Shown piece after piece: positions 20,934-29,805 of a stretch of DNA of 64,000 nucleotides (position 1 is its first letter; each line of letters starts with the position of its first letter). Source of the DNA: Bacteroidota bacterium. Its GTDB lineage: Bacteria; Bacteroidota; Ignavibacteria; Ignavibacteriales; Ignavibacteriaceae. The stretch covers positions 1 through 64,000 of the forward strand of contig JACZTL010000002.1 in NCBI GenBank assembly GCA_022573715.1, written 5' to 3'. The translations under genes and the position numbers were made by a program. The notes beneath the pieces are model-generated. The model saw only the letters and a list, made by a program, of their open reading frames with translations, searched no databases and was not told the DNA's origin.

Positions 20934-22688
20934 CTATTTTTCAAAAAGTAATTTATAATCCTTTTTACTTCCTTTCTTTGCCCAATCCTCAGGAATAATT
21001 TTCCAATTACCGATTTTTTCAGGGGTAATAGTTTTTTCCTTTTCTATCCATTTCATTATATAGTAACGCAGGTCCTTATCTGTTGAAGAGATAATTCTAT
21101 TGGCTAATTTATTTTTTGGTATGAGTGCACCGTAAACAAGATGACCTCCGCCGCCGTTACCTCGGTAAGAATTAACTGCAACTTTATAATTTTTATCTAA
21201 CCTAAACACCCTTCCATCAGAAAATGATTTTATAGAAACCCTTTCACCAACAGGTTTTCTAACATCAACAATATATATAATACCTGCTGCAGATGAAAAA
21301 TTATAATAACTATTATCTAAAGAAGGATAATTATGTGAATAAATGATTTTTCCTTTGTCGTCTAATTTAAATTTTAGCAGGTGGTCATTCTCATCCTTCA
21401 TTTGATTAAACCATTTGCCGTAAGAATATTCTAAATAGTTTTTAATCTCTTTTCCAGTCATCTTTATAGTATATAGCAGGTTTTCATATTTATAAAGATT
21501 AAACATGTCTCTTACAAACACACTGCCATTTTTTATTTCAGCATTAAATGACAACGGGGAAGCAAAAGAAATATCAGCACCGGTTATTTTTAATTGTATT
21601 TTTTGTACGAGGTCAACAAAGGGAGAATTTTCAAAGAATGAATCTCTTGTTGTAATAGTTTTTGTAAATGTTCCTATTTTTTTACTAGTGTATTTTTTAA
21701 CATCTAAAAAATTTTTCTTAAAGTGTTTTAAAAAAGCGTTATCGGGTTTATATTTTTTTATATCGATTGTCTCACCGGTTATAATTTTTTTGCTTTTATC
21801 TTTTAAAGAAATAGAAATATTTGACACAGCAACAGTGCGTGCGGCGTTTATTCCACCTAGAATTAAGACATCTTTACCCAAAACATTTTTTACACTGTAA
21901 TTCCATCCCTGATGGTCGTGACCCATAAATACAACATCAAATCCAGGAACTTGTTCAGCAACAAGCTCTGAAGCATTTTCATTACGAGGTGTATTGGCAT
22001 TCTGGTTTCCGTATGTGTAATCAATTCCGGAGTGAAAAAGTCCGATTAGTAAATCAGGTTTTTCTTTTTCTTTAATAATTTTAACCCACTTTTTTGCGGT
22101 TTTTATCATATCCTTAAAATCTATACCGCTCCAAATATTCTTTGGAAGCCACATAGGAATACCGGGAGTTATTAAACCCAAAACAGCTATTTTAATTTCG
22201 CCTTTGTTAAGAATTTTATAAGGGAGAAAATATGGTTTTCCGGTTTTTACATTTACTGCATTAGCGGCAAGCCAGGGGAAATTAAATTCTTTTTTTATTT
22301 TATCGTAAACACTGTGTCCCGGTTCAATATCATGGTTACCGACAGTGCCGGCATCGTACTTCATATAATTCATAACTTGAGCAACAATATGTTTTTCACT
22401 TGTTCTTTCAAAATTGTAATAATAAACAACGGGCTGTCCCTGTAAAATATCTCCGGCATCTAATAATATTACATATTGATCCTTTTTTGCTCTTTCCTGT
22501 TTTATGTAAGTATATACTTGAGAAAGCGAAGTGCTTGTCTTTTTATCATTTATAAAATCATAAGGAAAAATGCTGCCGTGCACATCTGTTGTTTCTATGA
22601 ATTTTAATTTTACAGTTTGAGCATTTATTGTAAGTGATAAAATAAAAAGAACGAAAAACAGAGAAATACATTTTTTAATTAATTTCAT
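20934..22688 (-). CDS. 5'-nucleotidase / 2',3'-cyclic phosphodiesterase, exported
   Basis: This 584-residue protein has a cleavable signal peptide (about 1-23, ending INAQ). The calcineurin-like metallophosphoesterase domain follows, with TTDVHG (D35, H37), LLDAGDILQGQ, GNHDIEPG and MGHDHQGW, which bind the two metals. The C-terminal 5'-nucleotidase domain contains the substrate-binding YRGNGGGGHLVYGA. This is the UshA/CpdB layout. It is expected to hydrolyse nucleotides in the periplasm for salvage; the exact substrate cannot be read from the sequence. A pyrimidine-nucleoside phosphorylase at 38-39 kb could use the nucleosides it releases. Confidence 0.93.
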   Translation of the reverse strand: MKLIKKCISLFFVLFILSLTINAQTVKLKFIETTDVHGSIFPYDFINDKKTSTSLSQVYTYIKQERAKKDQYVILLDAGDILQGQPVVYYYNFERTSEKHIVAQVMNYMKYDAGTVGNHDIEPGHSVYDKIKKEFNFPWLAANAVNVKTGKPYFLPYKILNKGEIKIAVLGLITPGIPMWLPKNIWSGIDFKDMIKTAKKWVKIIKEKEKPDLLIGLFHSGIDYTYGNQNANTPRNENASELVAEQVPGFDVVFMGHDHQGWNYSVKNVLGKDVLILGGINAARTVAVSNISISLKDKSKKIITGETIDIKKYKPDNAFLKHFKKNFLDVKKYTSKKIGTFTKTITTRDSFFENSPFVDLVQKIQLKITGADISFASPLSFNAEIKNGSVFVRDMFNLYKYENLLYTIKMTGKEIKNYLEYSYGKWFNQMKDENDHLLKFKLDDKGKIIYSHNYPSLDNSYYNFSSAAGIIYIVDVRKPVGERVSIKSFSDGRVFRLDKNYKVAVNSYRGNGGGGHLVYGALIPKNKLANRIISSTDKDLRYYIMKWIEKEKTITPEKIGNWKIIPEDWAKKGSKKDYKLLFEK

Positions 22689-22735
22689 AATTATTTTGTC
22701 TTATTATTTGTTAAGTAAATTAAAAAACATTAAAA

Positions 22736-23547
22736 TTATTTTCTTTCTAAAACGATAATTTTATCACCTACCGAAACTTTCCCCAGGTTTTGATGAATTA
22801 AATTTTGTCCAAACATAACTTTATTATTCGCCTTTCTGTAACTGTTTAAAGTTAAAAGGGGCTCCTTATTTCTTATCAATGTGTCCTGGTCGGTGGTTGT
22901 AATAACACACCTTGCACAAGGTTTTACAACCAAAAACACTACTTCTCCGATTTTTATTTTATTCAAATTATCTTCATCAAAAGGCTTTCCTCCGGAAAAA
23001 ACAAAATTAGGACGAAATCTATTAATTGGGACATGTGTTTTTAATCTTTGGTTCAAATCATTAAGTGATGACTGACCTATAATCAAGAAAGGGAAACTGT
23101 CAGCAAAACTTACAATATCATTTTCTTTCCCATAATTTTTATCTATTGGACGAAATGTTGTATCCGGCATATAGACAAGTTTGCCATTTATATTTAATGT
23201 TTTACTCAGCCAATTATCCAAAGTGCTATCAAAATGTAAAGCTGTGCAGCTATCATTCCAGATTTTTACTTTTAGTACTTCACCATCATTTATATTTTGA
23301 GGAAATGATATCGGTTCAAAATTTTTTGTTTTATGTTTTATTTTAATCATACCATTTTCAATTGAGGTAGATAATAATGCCATTTTTGGGAGTATTCTTT
23401 TGTAATGAAAATATTGTTTTTATCAACAAGCAGACATCTCCTGTCGTATTGCAGACCTCTGTTAGTAATTAATGAAGTTTTAATTGAAATTCCTCCCATT
23501 GATTTAACAGGGTAAATAAATATTTCTGATAATTTAAATTTGTTCAT
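22736..23547 (-). pseudogene. MOSC-domain protein gene broken by a -1 frameshift
   Basis: Two adjoining frames give one MOSC family protein. Frame A (from ATG at 23547) encodes the N-terminal beta-barrel: SEIFIYPVKSMGGISIKTS, then GLQYDRRCLLVDKNNIFITK. Frame B (to 22736) encodes the MOSC domain with RPNFVFSGGKPFDED and KPCARCVITTTDQDT, including the family cysteine. The frames meet at a run of four A (minus strand; 23398-23401). Adding one A gives FITK-RILPKMALLSTSI, the RxLPxMAL string expected at that place. The family binds molybdenum cofactor-type sulfur ligands (as in mARC/YcbX reductases). The break may be real decay, recoding or a sequencing error. Confidence 0.85.
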
Positions 23548-23560
23548 AATGGCTCTACGT

Positions 23561-24790
23561 TTATTTTGATAATGTAATTACCGTTATTTCGGGTGTAGAG
23601 TTGTAACGAACGGGCGCAATAGACATTCCCAAACCGCGGGTAACTATTGCCGTTAATTTGCCGAAATGGAAAACCCCTCTCATATATTTTGTCTCTAACA
23701 TAGTGGGAGATAAATTTTTAAACGGAAACAAAAACATAATCTGCCCGCCGTGAGTGTGTCCCGCAAGGTAAAGGTTATAATTAAACTTTTTGGCTTTGTC
23801 AATTAAAAATTGTCTTGGCTGGTGTGTTAAAAATATTTTTAAATCATAACGATTTTCTTTATCAACAACGCTGTCCAGCACACCTTGAGAAATTTTTTGA
23901 ACGTAAGTATTGGTAACAAAAGTAATTCTTATACTTGATGAATCAACCGGAAGAGTGATGCTGCCGTTGTCAATCATTTTAATGTTATTCTCTTTAAGGG
24001 CAGCTTTAACTTCGAGTAGACTTCTTTTTGTATCCCATCTGTATGCCCAATTATCATGATCACCCACGCAGGAATAGACTCCATATTTTGATTTTATTTG
24101 TCCCGCAAAAGCAGCTGCTTCATTTATATACTCCGGTGTTGAGGTTATAAAATCACCGCCGATTAAAACAAGTTCAGGATCCTGTTTGTTAACGAGAGAA
24201 ATTAATTTACCAACCCTGTTTTCGTTTGTGTAACGGTCTACCTGCATATCGGAGATAAAAACAATTTTAAACCCGTCAAGATTTTTTGGCAGGTCTTTTT
24301 TTGTGTAATTGTAGTTACTTACTTCTATGGTGTTGTAATCATATAAAATTCTTATCGGTATATAAATTGAAAAGAACACAATTATTATTAACGTTATGAA
24401 AGAGGAATATTTGGTGATTTGTTCTTTAATGTTCCTTTTTAAGATTTTGAGAATTAAACCGAGCAAATCAACTAAAACAAAAAACAGGATGGATTGAATG
24501 GCAATTAAAATTAAAATCCAAAAAGGAAAGATTAAAAAGGCATCAATTAAAAGGCCTTGTGGAAAGACAAGCCTGTTATTGCTCATCAAAACCGAATAAG
24601 AAAATAATAGAATTAAATAAAAAGGGTAAAGATTAAAAACTAATATAAAAATTTTGTTAAATATTTTTAATTTTTTTACTGAAAGTTTTTTAAAAATAGT
24701 TTTTAAAGCCGAATTAATTTTTTTAATAAAATAAAACTCAATCCCTGCAAGTAAAAGTAAAAAGATGACGATTCGAATAATTATCCACAT
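23561..24790 (-). CDS. Membrane metallophosphoesterase
   Basis: This 409-residue protein has four hydrophobic segments in its first 155 residues (about 2-25, 45-68, 75-118 and 133-153), then a calcineurin-like phosphoesterase domain. Metal-binding motifs are VFISDMQVDRY at about 180, GGDFIT at about 218, GDHDNW at about 245 and AGHTHGGQ at about 346. The layout matches the YaeI/YkuE group, which includes lipid-related phosphohydrolases at the membrane. The usual GNHD motif reads GDHD here. It lies between the broken MOSC gene and an MmcQ/YjbR gene, three bases from the latter, so these are probably one transcript. Confidence 0.92.
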   Translation of the reverse strand: MWIIIRIVIFLLLLAGIEFYFIKKINSALKTIFKKLSVKKLKIFNKIFILVFNLYPFYLILLFSYSVLMSNNRLVFPQGLLIDAFLIFPFWILILIAIQSILFFVLVDLLGLILKILKRNIKEQITKYSSFITLIIIVFFSIYIPIRILYDYNTIEVSNYNYTKKDLPKNLDGFKIVFISDMQVDRYTNENRVGKLISLVNKQDPELVLIGGDFITSTPEYINEAAAFAGQIKSKYGVYSCVGDHDNWAYRWDTKRSLLEVKAALKENNIKMIDNGSITLPVDSSSIRITFVTNTYVQKISQGVLDSVVDKENRYDLKIFLTHQPRQFLIDKAKKFNYNLYLAGHTHGGQIMFLFPFKNLSPTMLETKYMRGVFHFGKLTAIVTRGLGMSIAPVRYNSTPEITVITLSK

Positions 24791-24792
24791 AA

Positions 24793-25146
24793 TTATAAAT
24801 TTTTGAGTTTTTCTTTATTGGTTTTATTTAATTTTTCGGTAACAAGATTGTATGAATCATCAATCCATTCATAAATTAAATTATCACCCACTGAATTATC
24901 TAACAACACAGTATTCCAATGTTTTTTGTTCATATGATAACCCGGTATTACCGCATCGTATCTTTCCCTTAATTCTATTGCTTTTTCAGGATCGCATTTT
25001 ATGTTTATGCTGTAAGGGGGATTTAAATTGGAGATTAAAAAAATTTTCTCCATTACTTTATATACGGGAGAGTCTTCATTAAAGGGAAGGGATTCTTTAA
25101 CACCCTTTTTACCGAGACAGTAATTTCTTATTAATTCTAAATTCAT
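24793..25146 (-). CDS. MmcQ/YjbR family protein
   Basis: This 117-residue protein matches the MmcQ/YjbR family: an N-terminal helix LIRNYCLGKKGVKESLPF, a beta-sheet core with YKVMEKIFLI and INIKCDPEKAIELRERY, then PGYHMNKKHWNTVLLD and a DDSYNLVTEKL helix. The fold resembles the DNA-binding CyaY-like structure, and a DNA-binding role is often stated but unproven. It sits between the GT9 gene (six bases upstream) and the metallophosphoesterase gene. Confidence 0.92.
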   Translation of the reverse strand: MNLELIRNYCLGKKGVKESLPFNEDSPVYKVMEKIFLISNLNPPYSINIKCDPEKAIELRERYDAVIPGYHMNKKHWNTVLLDNSVGDNLIYEWIDDSYNLVTEKLNKTNKEKLKNL

Positions 25147-25152
25147 AATAAA

Positions 25153-26196
25153 TTATTTCTTATCTAACAGATCAATTGATTTTTGAAGCACTTCATTGAG
25201 AGTAATTTTATTTATATCATCTGTAGATGATTGTATAGAAATGTTATTGTCTCCAGTTGGTCCCCACTCATAACTTTTTGTAGGTCCGAATAAAGCCAAA
25301 ACCTTTCCGCCTGCAGAAACCGCAATATGCATGGGACCCGTGTCATTAGTTATGTAAATGTTTGTTTTTCTAAACAAAGCTCCAAGTCTTTTAATTTCTA
25401 CGTTTTCAGCAATATGAAAATATATACCGTTTTCATTTAAAAATACCGATAAGTTTTTTATAACATTAGAATCGGTATGACCGCAGGTTATTAAAAAGTA
25501 AGGACTGTATTGTTCGTTTAATTTTTTTATTAATGACTTGAAATTTTCAACATCCCAAATATTTTCTCTCTTACCTGCACCCGGATGAATACCTATAAGA
25601 AGCTTATTCTTGTCAGGAAAAATTTCGTCAACATATTTTTCTGCATAGAAGACACTTTCTTCATCTATACTAAATTTAATATTTTTTAATTCATCGTTAG
25701 TCAAATAGCACCCGATTTGTTCAACAACATCTAAGTTTCTGTCTCTTTGGTGTTTCTTCAAATCACCCCAATTGAAATCATTTTTAACATTTAACAGGTA
25801 AGAGTTTTTATTTATTTTTTTGTCAATGCTTCTAACGCCCACCCTTAATTTTGCCCCAGATAAAAAATTAATAATATGAGAAGTCGATGAAAGGGTAATA
25901 GTAGAGGGTACAATACCGATTTGGTATTTTATTTTTCTAAGTTTCCTTAAAAAATTCATTGATGATTTTAAAGTTAACCTGTCTAAAGTAAGAACTCTGT
26001 CAATGTATGGGTTTATTTTTTTTATAGGTATAGTATAGTTTGTCTTTGCGGCAACGAGCGTAATATTTGCAAGTGGGAAACGTTTTTTTAAAGCGGCGTA
26101 TAAAGGAAGAGAACAAATCATATCTCCCACTTGGTTGTTTTTTCCGACAACCAAAATATTTTTTACTTTTGAGATGAATTTTTCATTTAACTTCAT
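25153..26196 (-). CDS. Glycosyltransferase family 9 (heptosyltransferase-like)
   Basis: This 347-residue GT-B fold enzyme begins with ILVVGKNNQVGDMICSLPL, the family's nucleotide-sugar-domain opening. It has the GIHPGAGKRENIWDVENF acceptor/donor loop at about 200 and the NDTGPMHIAVSAGGKVLALFG signature at about 280, with the conserved D-x-G-P-x-H. GT9 enzymes such as WaaC, WaaF and WaaQ add heptose in lipopolysaccharide core assembly, so an outer-membrane glycolipid role is likely; the actual sugar is not known. It starts a short leftward unit with the MmcQ/YjbR gene, downstream of the heme operon terminator. Confidence 0.9.
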   Translation of the reverse strand: MKLNEKFISKVKNILVVGKNNQVGDMICSLPLYAALKKRFPLANITLVAAKTNYTIPIKKINPYIDRVLTLDRLTLKSSMNFLRKLRKIKYQIGIVPSTITLSSTSHIINFLSGAKLRVGVRSIDKKINKNSYLLNVKNDFNWGDLKKHQRDRNLDVVEQIGCYLTNDELKNIKFSIDEESVFYAEKYVDEIFPDKNKLLIGIHPGAGKRENIWDVENFKSLIKKLNEQYSPYFLITCGHTDSNVIKNLSVFLNENGIYFHIAENVEIKRLGALFRKTNIYITNDTGPMHIAVSAGGKVLALFGPTKSYEWGPTGDNNISIQSSTDDINKITLNEVLQKSIDLLDKK

Positions 26197-26250
26197 TTTT
26201 AAAATAAATATAGAAATTATTGTTTACAGAAAAAAAAAATTAAAAAAAGA

Positions 26251-26274
26251 GATTCCTGCTTTCGCGGGAATGAC
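26251..26274 (-). terminator. Hairpin terminator after hemB (repeat-like element)
   Basis: On the minus strand the stem TTCCCGC-GAAA-GCAGGAA is followed by TCTCTTTTTTTAA, a good intrinsic terminator at the end of hemB. The element, with its flanking GATTCC and GTCATTCC, looks like the widely dispersed REP-like palindrome seen in many genomes, so it may be a mobile repeat used as a terminator. Only one copy is in the window. Confidence 0.75.
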
Positions 26275-26287
26275 AAAAGACAAAAAA

Positions 26288-27274
26288 CTATTCTTTTTTA
26301 TCCAAATATTTAGCTACATCTTTTGCAAAGTATGTGAGAATCATATCCGCACCTGCGCGCTTAATTGCTATAAGTGATTCAATCATTACTCTTTCTTCGT
26401 CAATCCAACCGTTTATTCCCGCGGCTTTTATCATTGAATATTCACCGCTAACCTGATACGCAGCAGTTGGCATACCAAATTTATCCTTTACTCTTCTTAT
26501 TATGTCAAGGTAGGGCCCTGCAGGTTTCACCATAACAATATCGGCGCCTTCATCAATATCGGATTCCACTTCTCTTATTGCTTCGTCGCCGTTTGCAATG
26601 TCCATTTGGTGAGAGCGTCTGTCACCAAATGAAGGAGAAGAATTTGCCGCATCTCTAAAAGGTCCGTAATAACCGGAAGAATATTTTACAGAGTAACTCA
26701 TAATCGGAATTTTTGTGAACCCTTTGTAATCTAATGCCTTTCTTATTGCTAAGACTCTTCCGTCCATCATATCCGATGGTGCTATAATATCAGCCCCGGC
26801 TTGAGCATGAGATACAGCTTCTTTTGCAAGCAGAGAAACGGTTTCATCATTTAATATTTCTTCACCGTCCAAGAGTCCGCAGTGTCCGTGAGAAGTATAC
26901 TCACATAAGCAAACATCTGTAATCACTAAAAGGTTTTTAATTTTAGCTTTAATTTCTCTTACCGCTCTTTGAATAATTCCGTTGTCGTCGTATGCTTCAG
27001 AACCCTTTTCGTCTTTGTGTTCGGGTATTCCAAAAAGAATAATAGCAGGCACACCTAAAGCAACAAGTTCTTCGCATTCTTTAATAAGATTATCAATTGA
27101 AAACTGAAAAACACCGGGCATTGATTTAACAGGATTTTTTACATTTTCTCCAGGCATTACAAATAAAGGATAAATTAAATCATTTTTTGTAAGGGATGTT
27201 TCTCTAATCATATCTCTTATAATTGGGTTATAACGTAATCTTCTCAATCTTTTGGTTGGATAGTTAGCCATCAT
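26288..27274 (-). CDS. hemB: Delta-aminolevulinic acid dehydratase (porphobilinogen synthase)
   Basis: HemB joins two 5-aminolevulinate molecules into porphobilinogen. The 328-residue protein shows the zinc-type cysteine loop [16 protein letters not shown], the first catalytic lysine in [16 protein letters not shown] and the Schiff-base lysine in [14 protein letters not shown]. The loop marks it as zinc- rather than magnesium-dependent. Two Met codons start the ORF. It is the last gene of the heme run, separated from hemG by 158 bases that contain two hairpins, so it may have its own promoter. Confidence 0.98.
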   Translation of the reverse strand: MMANYPTKRLRRLRYNPIIRDMIRETSLTKNDLIYPLFVMPGENVKNPVKSMPGVFQFSIDNLIKECEELVALGVPAIILFGIPEHKDEKGSEAYDDNGIIQRAVREIKAKIKNLLVITDVCLCEYTSHGHCGLLDGEEILNDETVSLLAKEAVSHAQAGADIIAPSDMMDGRVLAIRKALDYKGFTKIPIMSYSVKYSSGYYGPFRDAANSSPSFGDRRSHQMDIANGDEAIREVESDIDEGADIVMVKPAGPYLDIIRRVKDKFGMPTAAYQVSGEYSMIKAAGINGWIDEERVMIESLIAIKRAGADMILTYFAKDVAKYLDKKE

Positions 27275-27342
27275 TTTCTCCGATAAATAAATTTATTTAA
27301 AATACGTTTTTAAAATTAAATAAACATTAGTATTCTTTCTTT

Positions 27343-27369
27343 CGTCACCGAACCGAATGGTCGGTGACG
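27343..27369. repeat. Inverted repeat between hemG and hemB
   Basis: CGTCACCGA-ACCGAATGG-TCGGTGACG has perfect 9-bp arms and a 9-base spacer. TTCGTCACCGAA from its left part recurs exactly at 31211-31222 at the end of hemE. It could be a regulatory hairpin in the hemB leader or a small dispersed repeat. Confidence 0.6.
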
Positions 27370-27394
27370 GCAATGTTAATTATAATAAATTGTA

Positions 27395-27429
27395 TAGAAA
27401 CCCAGTTTCTTCAAGAAACTGGGTTTCTA
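27395..27429 (-). terminator. Perfect 17-bp-arm hairpin after hemG
   Basis: TAGAAACCCAGTTTCTT, a single C, then AAGAAACTGGGTTTCTA form a perfect inverted repeat with 17-bp arms, beginning four bases past the hemG stop. It is long and stable enough to stop or slow transcription between hemG and hemB, although no strong T-run follows on the minus strand. The arm sequence resembles the imperfect hairpin at 36876-36921, suggesting a dispersed palindrome family. Confidence 0.65.
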
Positions 27430-27432
27430 AGT

Positions 27433-28809
27433 TTACAATGTAAAATATTTCTTTACTTCATCACGAATGATTTCCGCACTGTGCAGACAATCACCGAGCG
27501 CAATTCCTCTTCTGTAATTTCCCCCTAAAAAGAACCCGGGATTATTTGACTCAAATTGTTTAATGGCTTTGTCAACTTTTTCATAACCGATATTGTACTG
27601 CGGAATTGCTTTTTTCCAAAGTTTGTAAGAAGTATAAACCGGTACATTTTTAATGTTCATTATTTGTTGAAATTCGCTTATTGCTTTTTTAATGGGAGCC
27701 CCTGTCGTTGTTCCACTGATTCTTTCCTTTGTAGCTCCGCCGATAAAAAGAGTAAAGCAAACATTATCGTTGTCTGTTCTGTAGGGAAAAAGTACAGAGT
27801 TCCAAATTGCACCTAAAAAAGATTTCTCTTCCTTTTGTGGTATTAAAAAACCGAATCCGTCAAGTGAACGATGAACATCTGATTTTTTATAACCTATATA
27901 AAGAACAAGAACAGAGGGATAAAAAACATCATTTAATATTTTTGCAAAATCTTTGTCTGTATTTGCAATTATATTTGATAAAGCATAAGCGGGAATTGTT
28001 GAAACAACCGAGTCAGCAAATAAAGTTTTTTGTTCTCCGTCTTTGTAAAAAACAATGTTATAAGAGTTATCTTTTTTTAATATTGATTGTACTTCCGTAG
28101 AAGTAATTAAGTTATTATCTAAGAACAAAGCTATTTTATTAGGGAGGGTTTCCATTCCATTTTTAAATGAAAACATCTTTGCGCTTTGTTTTGATTTTTC
28201 CGCGCTCTTTTTTCTTTTACGTATGGTTCTAATCGTTCCCAGTATAAGACTTCCGTATTCTCTTTCTAGTTTGTGTAATTTTGGGAATGCATATTTAATA
28301 CTAAGTTTAGAAGGATCACCTGCGTAAACCCCGCTAACAAAGGGACTGATGGCGTAATCTAAAAATTCTTTACCAATTCTTCTTTTGACAAACTCCGCAA
28401 TAGATTCTTCTTTATTTGCTCTTTTAATAAACGGCTCTGTAAGGAGTCTTAGTTTTGCTTTAGCAGAAAAAAGTTTTGATGACAGAAAAGCCCGAGGCGA
28501 CATTGGAAGTGGAATAAGTTCGTTATTTTTTAATATGTATCTTTTGTTTCCTTTTTTATCCGCATAAATTAGTTCTTCGCTTAAATCGAGGTCTTCAATT
28601 ATGGTTTTAATAACAGGGTATGTTTCCAAAGAACTGCTCGGTCCTCTGTCAAATAAAAACCCATTTTCTATTATTGTTTCAATTGAACCCCCTGCATTCT
28701 CTTTTTTTTCCAATACAGTTACACTGAAGCCTTCTTTCTTTAAAAGATAAGCAGCGGTAAGTCCGGATATGCCAGCACCTAGAACGATTATTTTTTTTTT
28801 AGTATTCAT
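27433..28809 (-). CDS. hemG: Protoporphyrinogen oxidase (oxygen-dependent, HemY type)
   Basis: This 458-residue flavoprotein oxidises protoporphyrinogen IX to protoporphyrin IX with oxygen. It begins with the FAD-binding IIVLGAGISGLTAAYLLKKEG (GxGxxG) and the second dinucleotide region TVLEKKENAGGSIETI. FLFDRGPSSSLE and the C-terminal FLGGNYRRGIALGDCLHSA close the FAD site. It is of the HemY/PPOX type, not the small FMN HemG of E. coli; the hemG symbol follows common database usage. The gene ends four bases before a strong hairpin and starts six bases after the ferrochelatase gene. Confidence 0.95.
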   Translation of the reverse strand: MNTKKKIIVLGAGISGLTAAYLLKKEGFSVTVLEKKENAGGSIETIIENGFLFDRGPSSSLETYPVIKTIIEDLDLSEELIYADKKGNKRYILKNNELIPLPMSPRAFLSSKLFSAKAKLRLLTEPFIKRANKEESIAEFVKRRIGKEFLDYAISPFVSGVYAGDPSKLSIKYAFPKLHKLEREYGSLILGTIRTIRKRKKSAEKSKQSAKMFSFKNGMETLPNKIALFLDNNLITSTEVQSILKKDNSYNIVFYKDGEQKTLFADSVVSTIPAYALSNIIANTDKDFAKILNDVFYPSVLVLYIGYKKSDVHRSLDGFGFLIPQKEEKSFLGAIWNSVLFPYRTDNDNVCFTLFIGGATKERISGTTTGAPIKKAISEFQQIMNIKNVPVYTSYKLWKKAIPQYNIGYEKVDKAIKQFESNNPGFFLGGNYRRGIALGDCLHSAEIIRDEVKKYFTL

Positions 28810-28815
28810 AAAAAT

Positions 28816-29757
28816 TTATAAATATGGTTTTGTTACATCAATCAATGCTTTTATAAAAGTTTCTGAATCGTTCAAACCTTCCATTACCATATAATTTTCT
28901 ACTCCGGCTTTGCCTGCTGTTTTTTTATAAAGAACGCTAATCTCGTACTCTGTTTCAATGTGATCGGATACAAAGCTGATAGGTATTATTAAAAGATTCT
29001 TTCGCCCTTTTTCGGCAAGCTCCTTTATTTTGTCGGCGGTGCTTGGCTCCAGCCATTTTGCCGGTCCGACTTTACTTTGATAACATAATGAATAAACTTC
29101 GTTTCTCTCTTTCATTACCGCCTCTATTGTTTTGTTTATGTGCCCGCTGTACGGATCGCCCTTTTTAACATAGCTAACCGGTGTTCCGTGCGCACTGAAA
29201 ACGAGGTGAATATCTTTTCTATTCTTCTCTGGAAACTTCAATAATGTTTTATCAATCTTTTCGTTTATGGCTTGTATGTAAAAGTGATTATCAAAATATT
29301 GGTCGATATATATAGTGTCAACCGAACCGGTGTAAACTCTCTTCCACTCATTGAAAGACGAGCCTGTTGTAGATATTGAATAATGCGGATAAAGCGGAAG
29401 TAAAATAATTTTGTGATAATTTCCACTTTCTATTTTTGTTGCAGTTTCCGATGTTAACGGGTGCCAGTAACGCATTGCCACAAATACATCCGTATTCGGA
29501 TACTCCTTTCTTAAAGCAACTTCCAGTAACTGTCTTTGCAGCTCTGTCCATTTATTAATAGAGGACTTCCCCCCAATTGTTTCGTAATGTTTTACTACCT
29601 TAGGTGCTCTTTTTTTAGAGATGTATCTTGCCAAAGATTTTTGAAACGGAAGTTTAAAAATATCAGGATCGTTAAAAAGATTTTCAAGAAAAGGCTGAAC
29701 CGCATCAAGCGAATCAGGCCCACCTAAGTTTAATAATACGACTGCTGTTTTCTTCAC
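28816..29757 (-). CDS. hemH: Ferrochelatase
   Basis: HemH inserts Fe(II) into protoporphyrin IX to give protoheme. The 313-residue protein shows VVLLNLGGPDSLDAVQPFLENLF at the N-terminus, LPLYPHYSISTTGSSF, the catalytic-histidine signature VFSAHGTPVSYVKKGDPY, and PISFVSDHIETEYEISVLY with the second metal-path residues. No [2Fe-2S] cysteine cluster is visible. The gene lies between hemN and hemG, six bases from the latter. Confidence 0.97.
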   Translation of the reverse strand: MKKTAVVLLNLGGPDSLDAVQPFLENLFNDPDIFKLPFQKSLARYISKKRAPKVVKHYETIGGKSSINKWTELQRQLLEVALRKEYPNTDVFVAMRYWHPLTSETATKIESGNYHKIILLPLYPHYSISTTGSSFNEWKRVYTGSVDTIYIDQYFDNHFYIQAINEKIDKTLLKFPEKNRKDIHLVFSAHGTPVSYVKKGDPYSGHINKTIEAVMKERNEVYSLCYQSKVGPAKWLEPSTADKIKELAEKGRKNLLIIPISFVSDHIETEYEISVLYKKTAGKAGVENYMVMEGLNDSETFIKALIDVTKPYL

Positions 29758-29805
29758 TGAATTATATATGTTATGTAGAAATTATAAATTGATAATTGTA
29801 AATTA

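Noticed and set aside
23398-23401. Programmed -1 frameshift in the MOSC gene
   Set aside because: The A-run is short, and I see no stimulatory pseudoknot or stem after it. Loss of one base is simpler.
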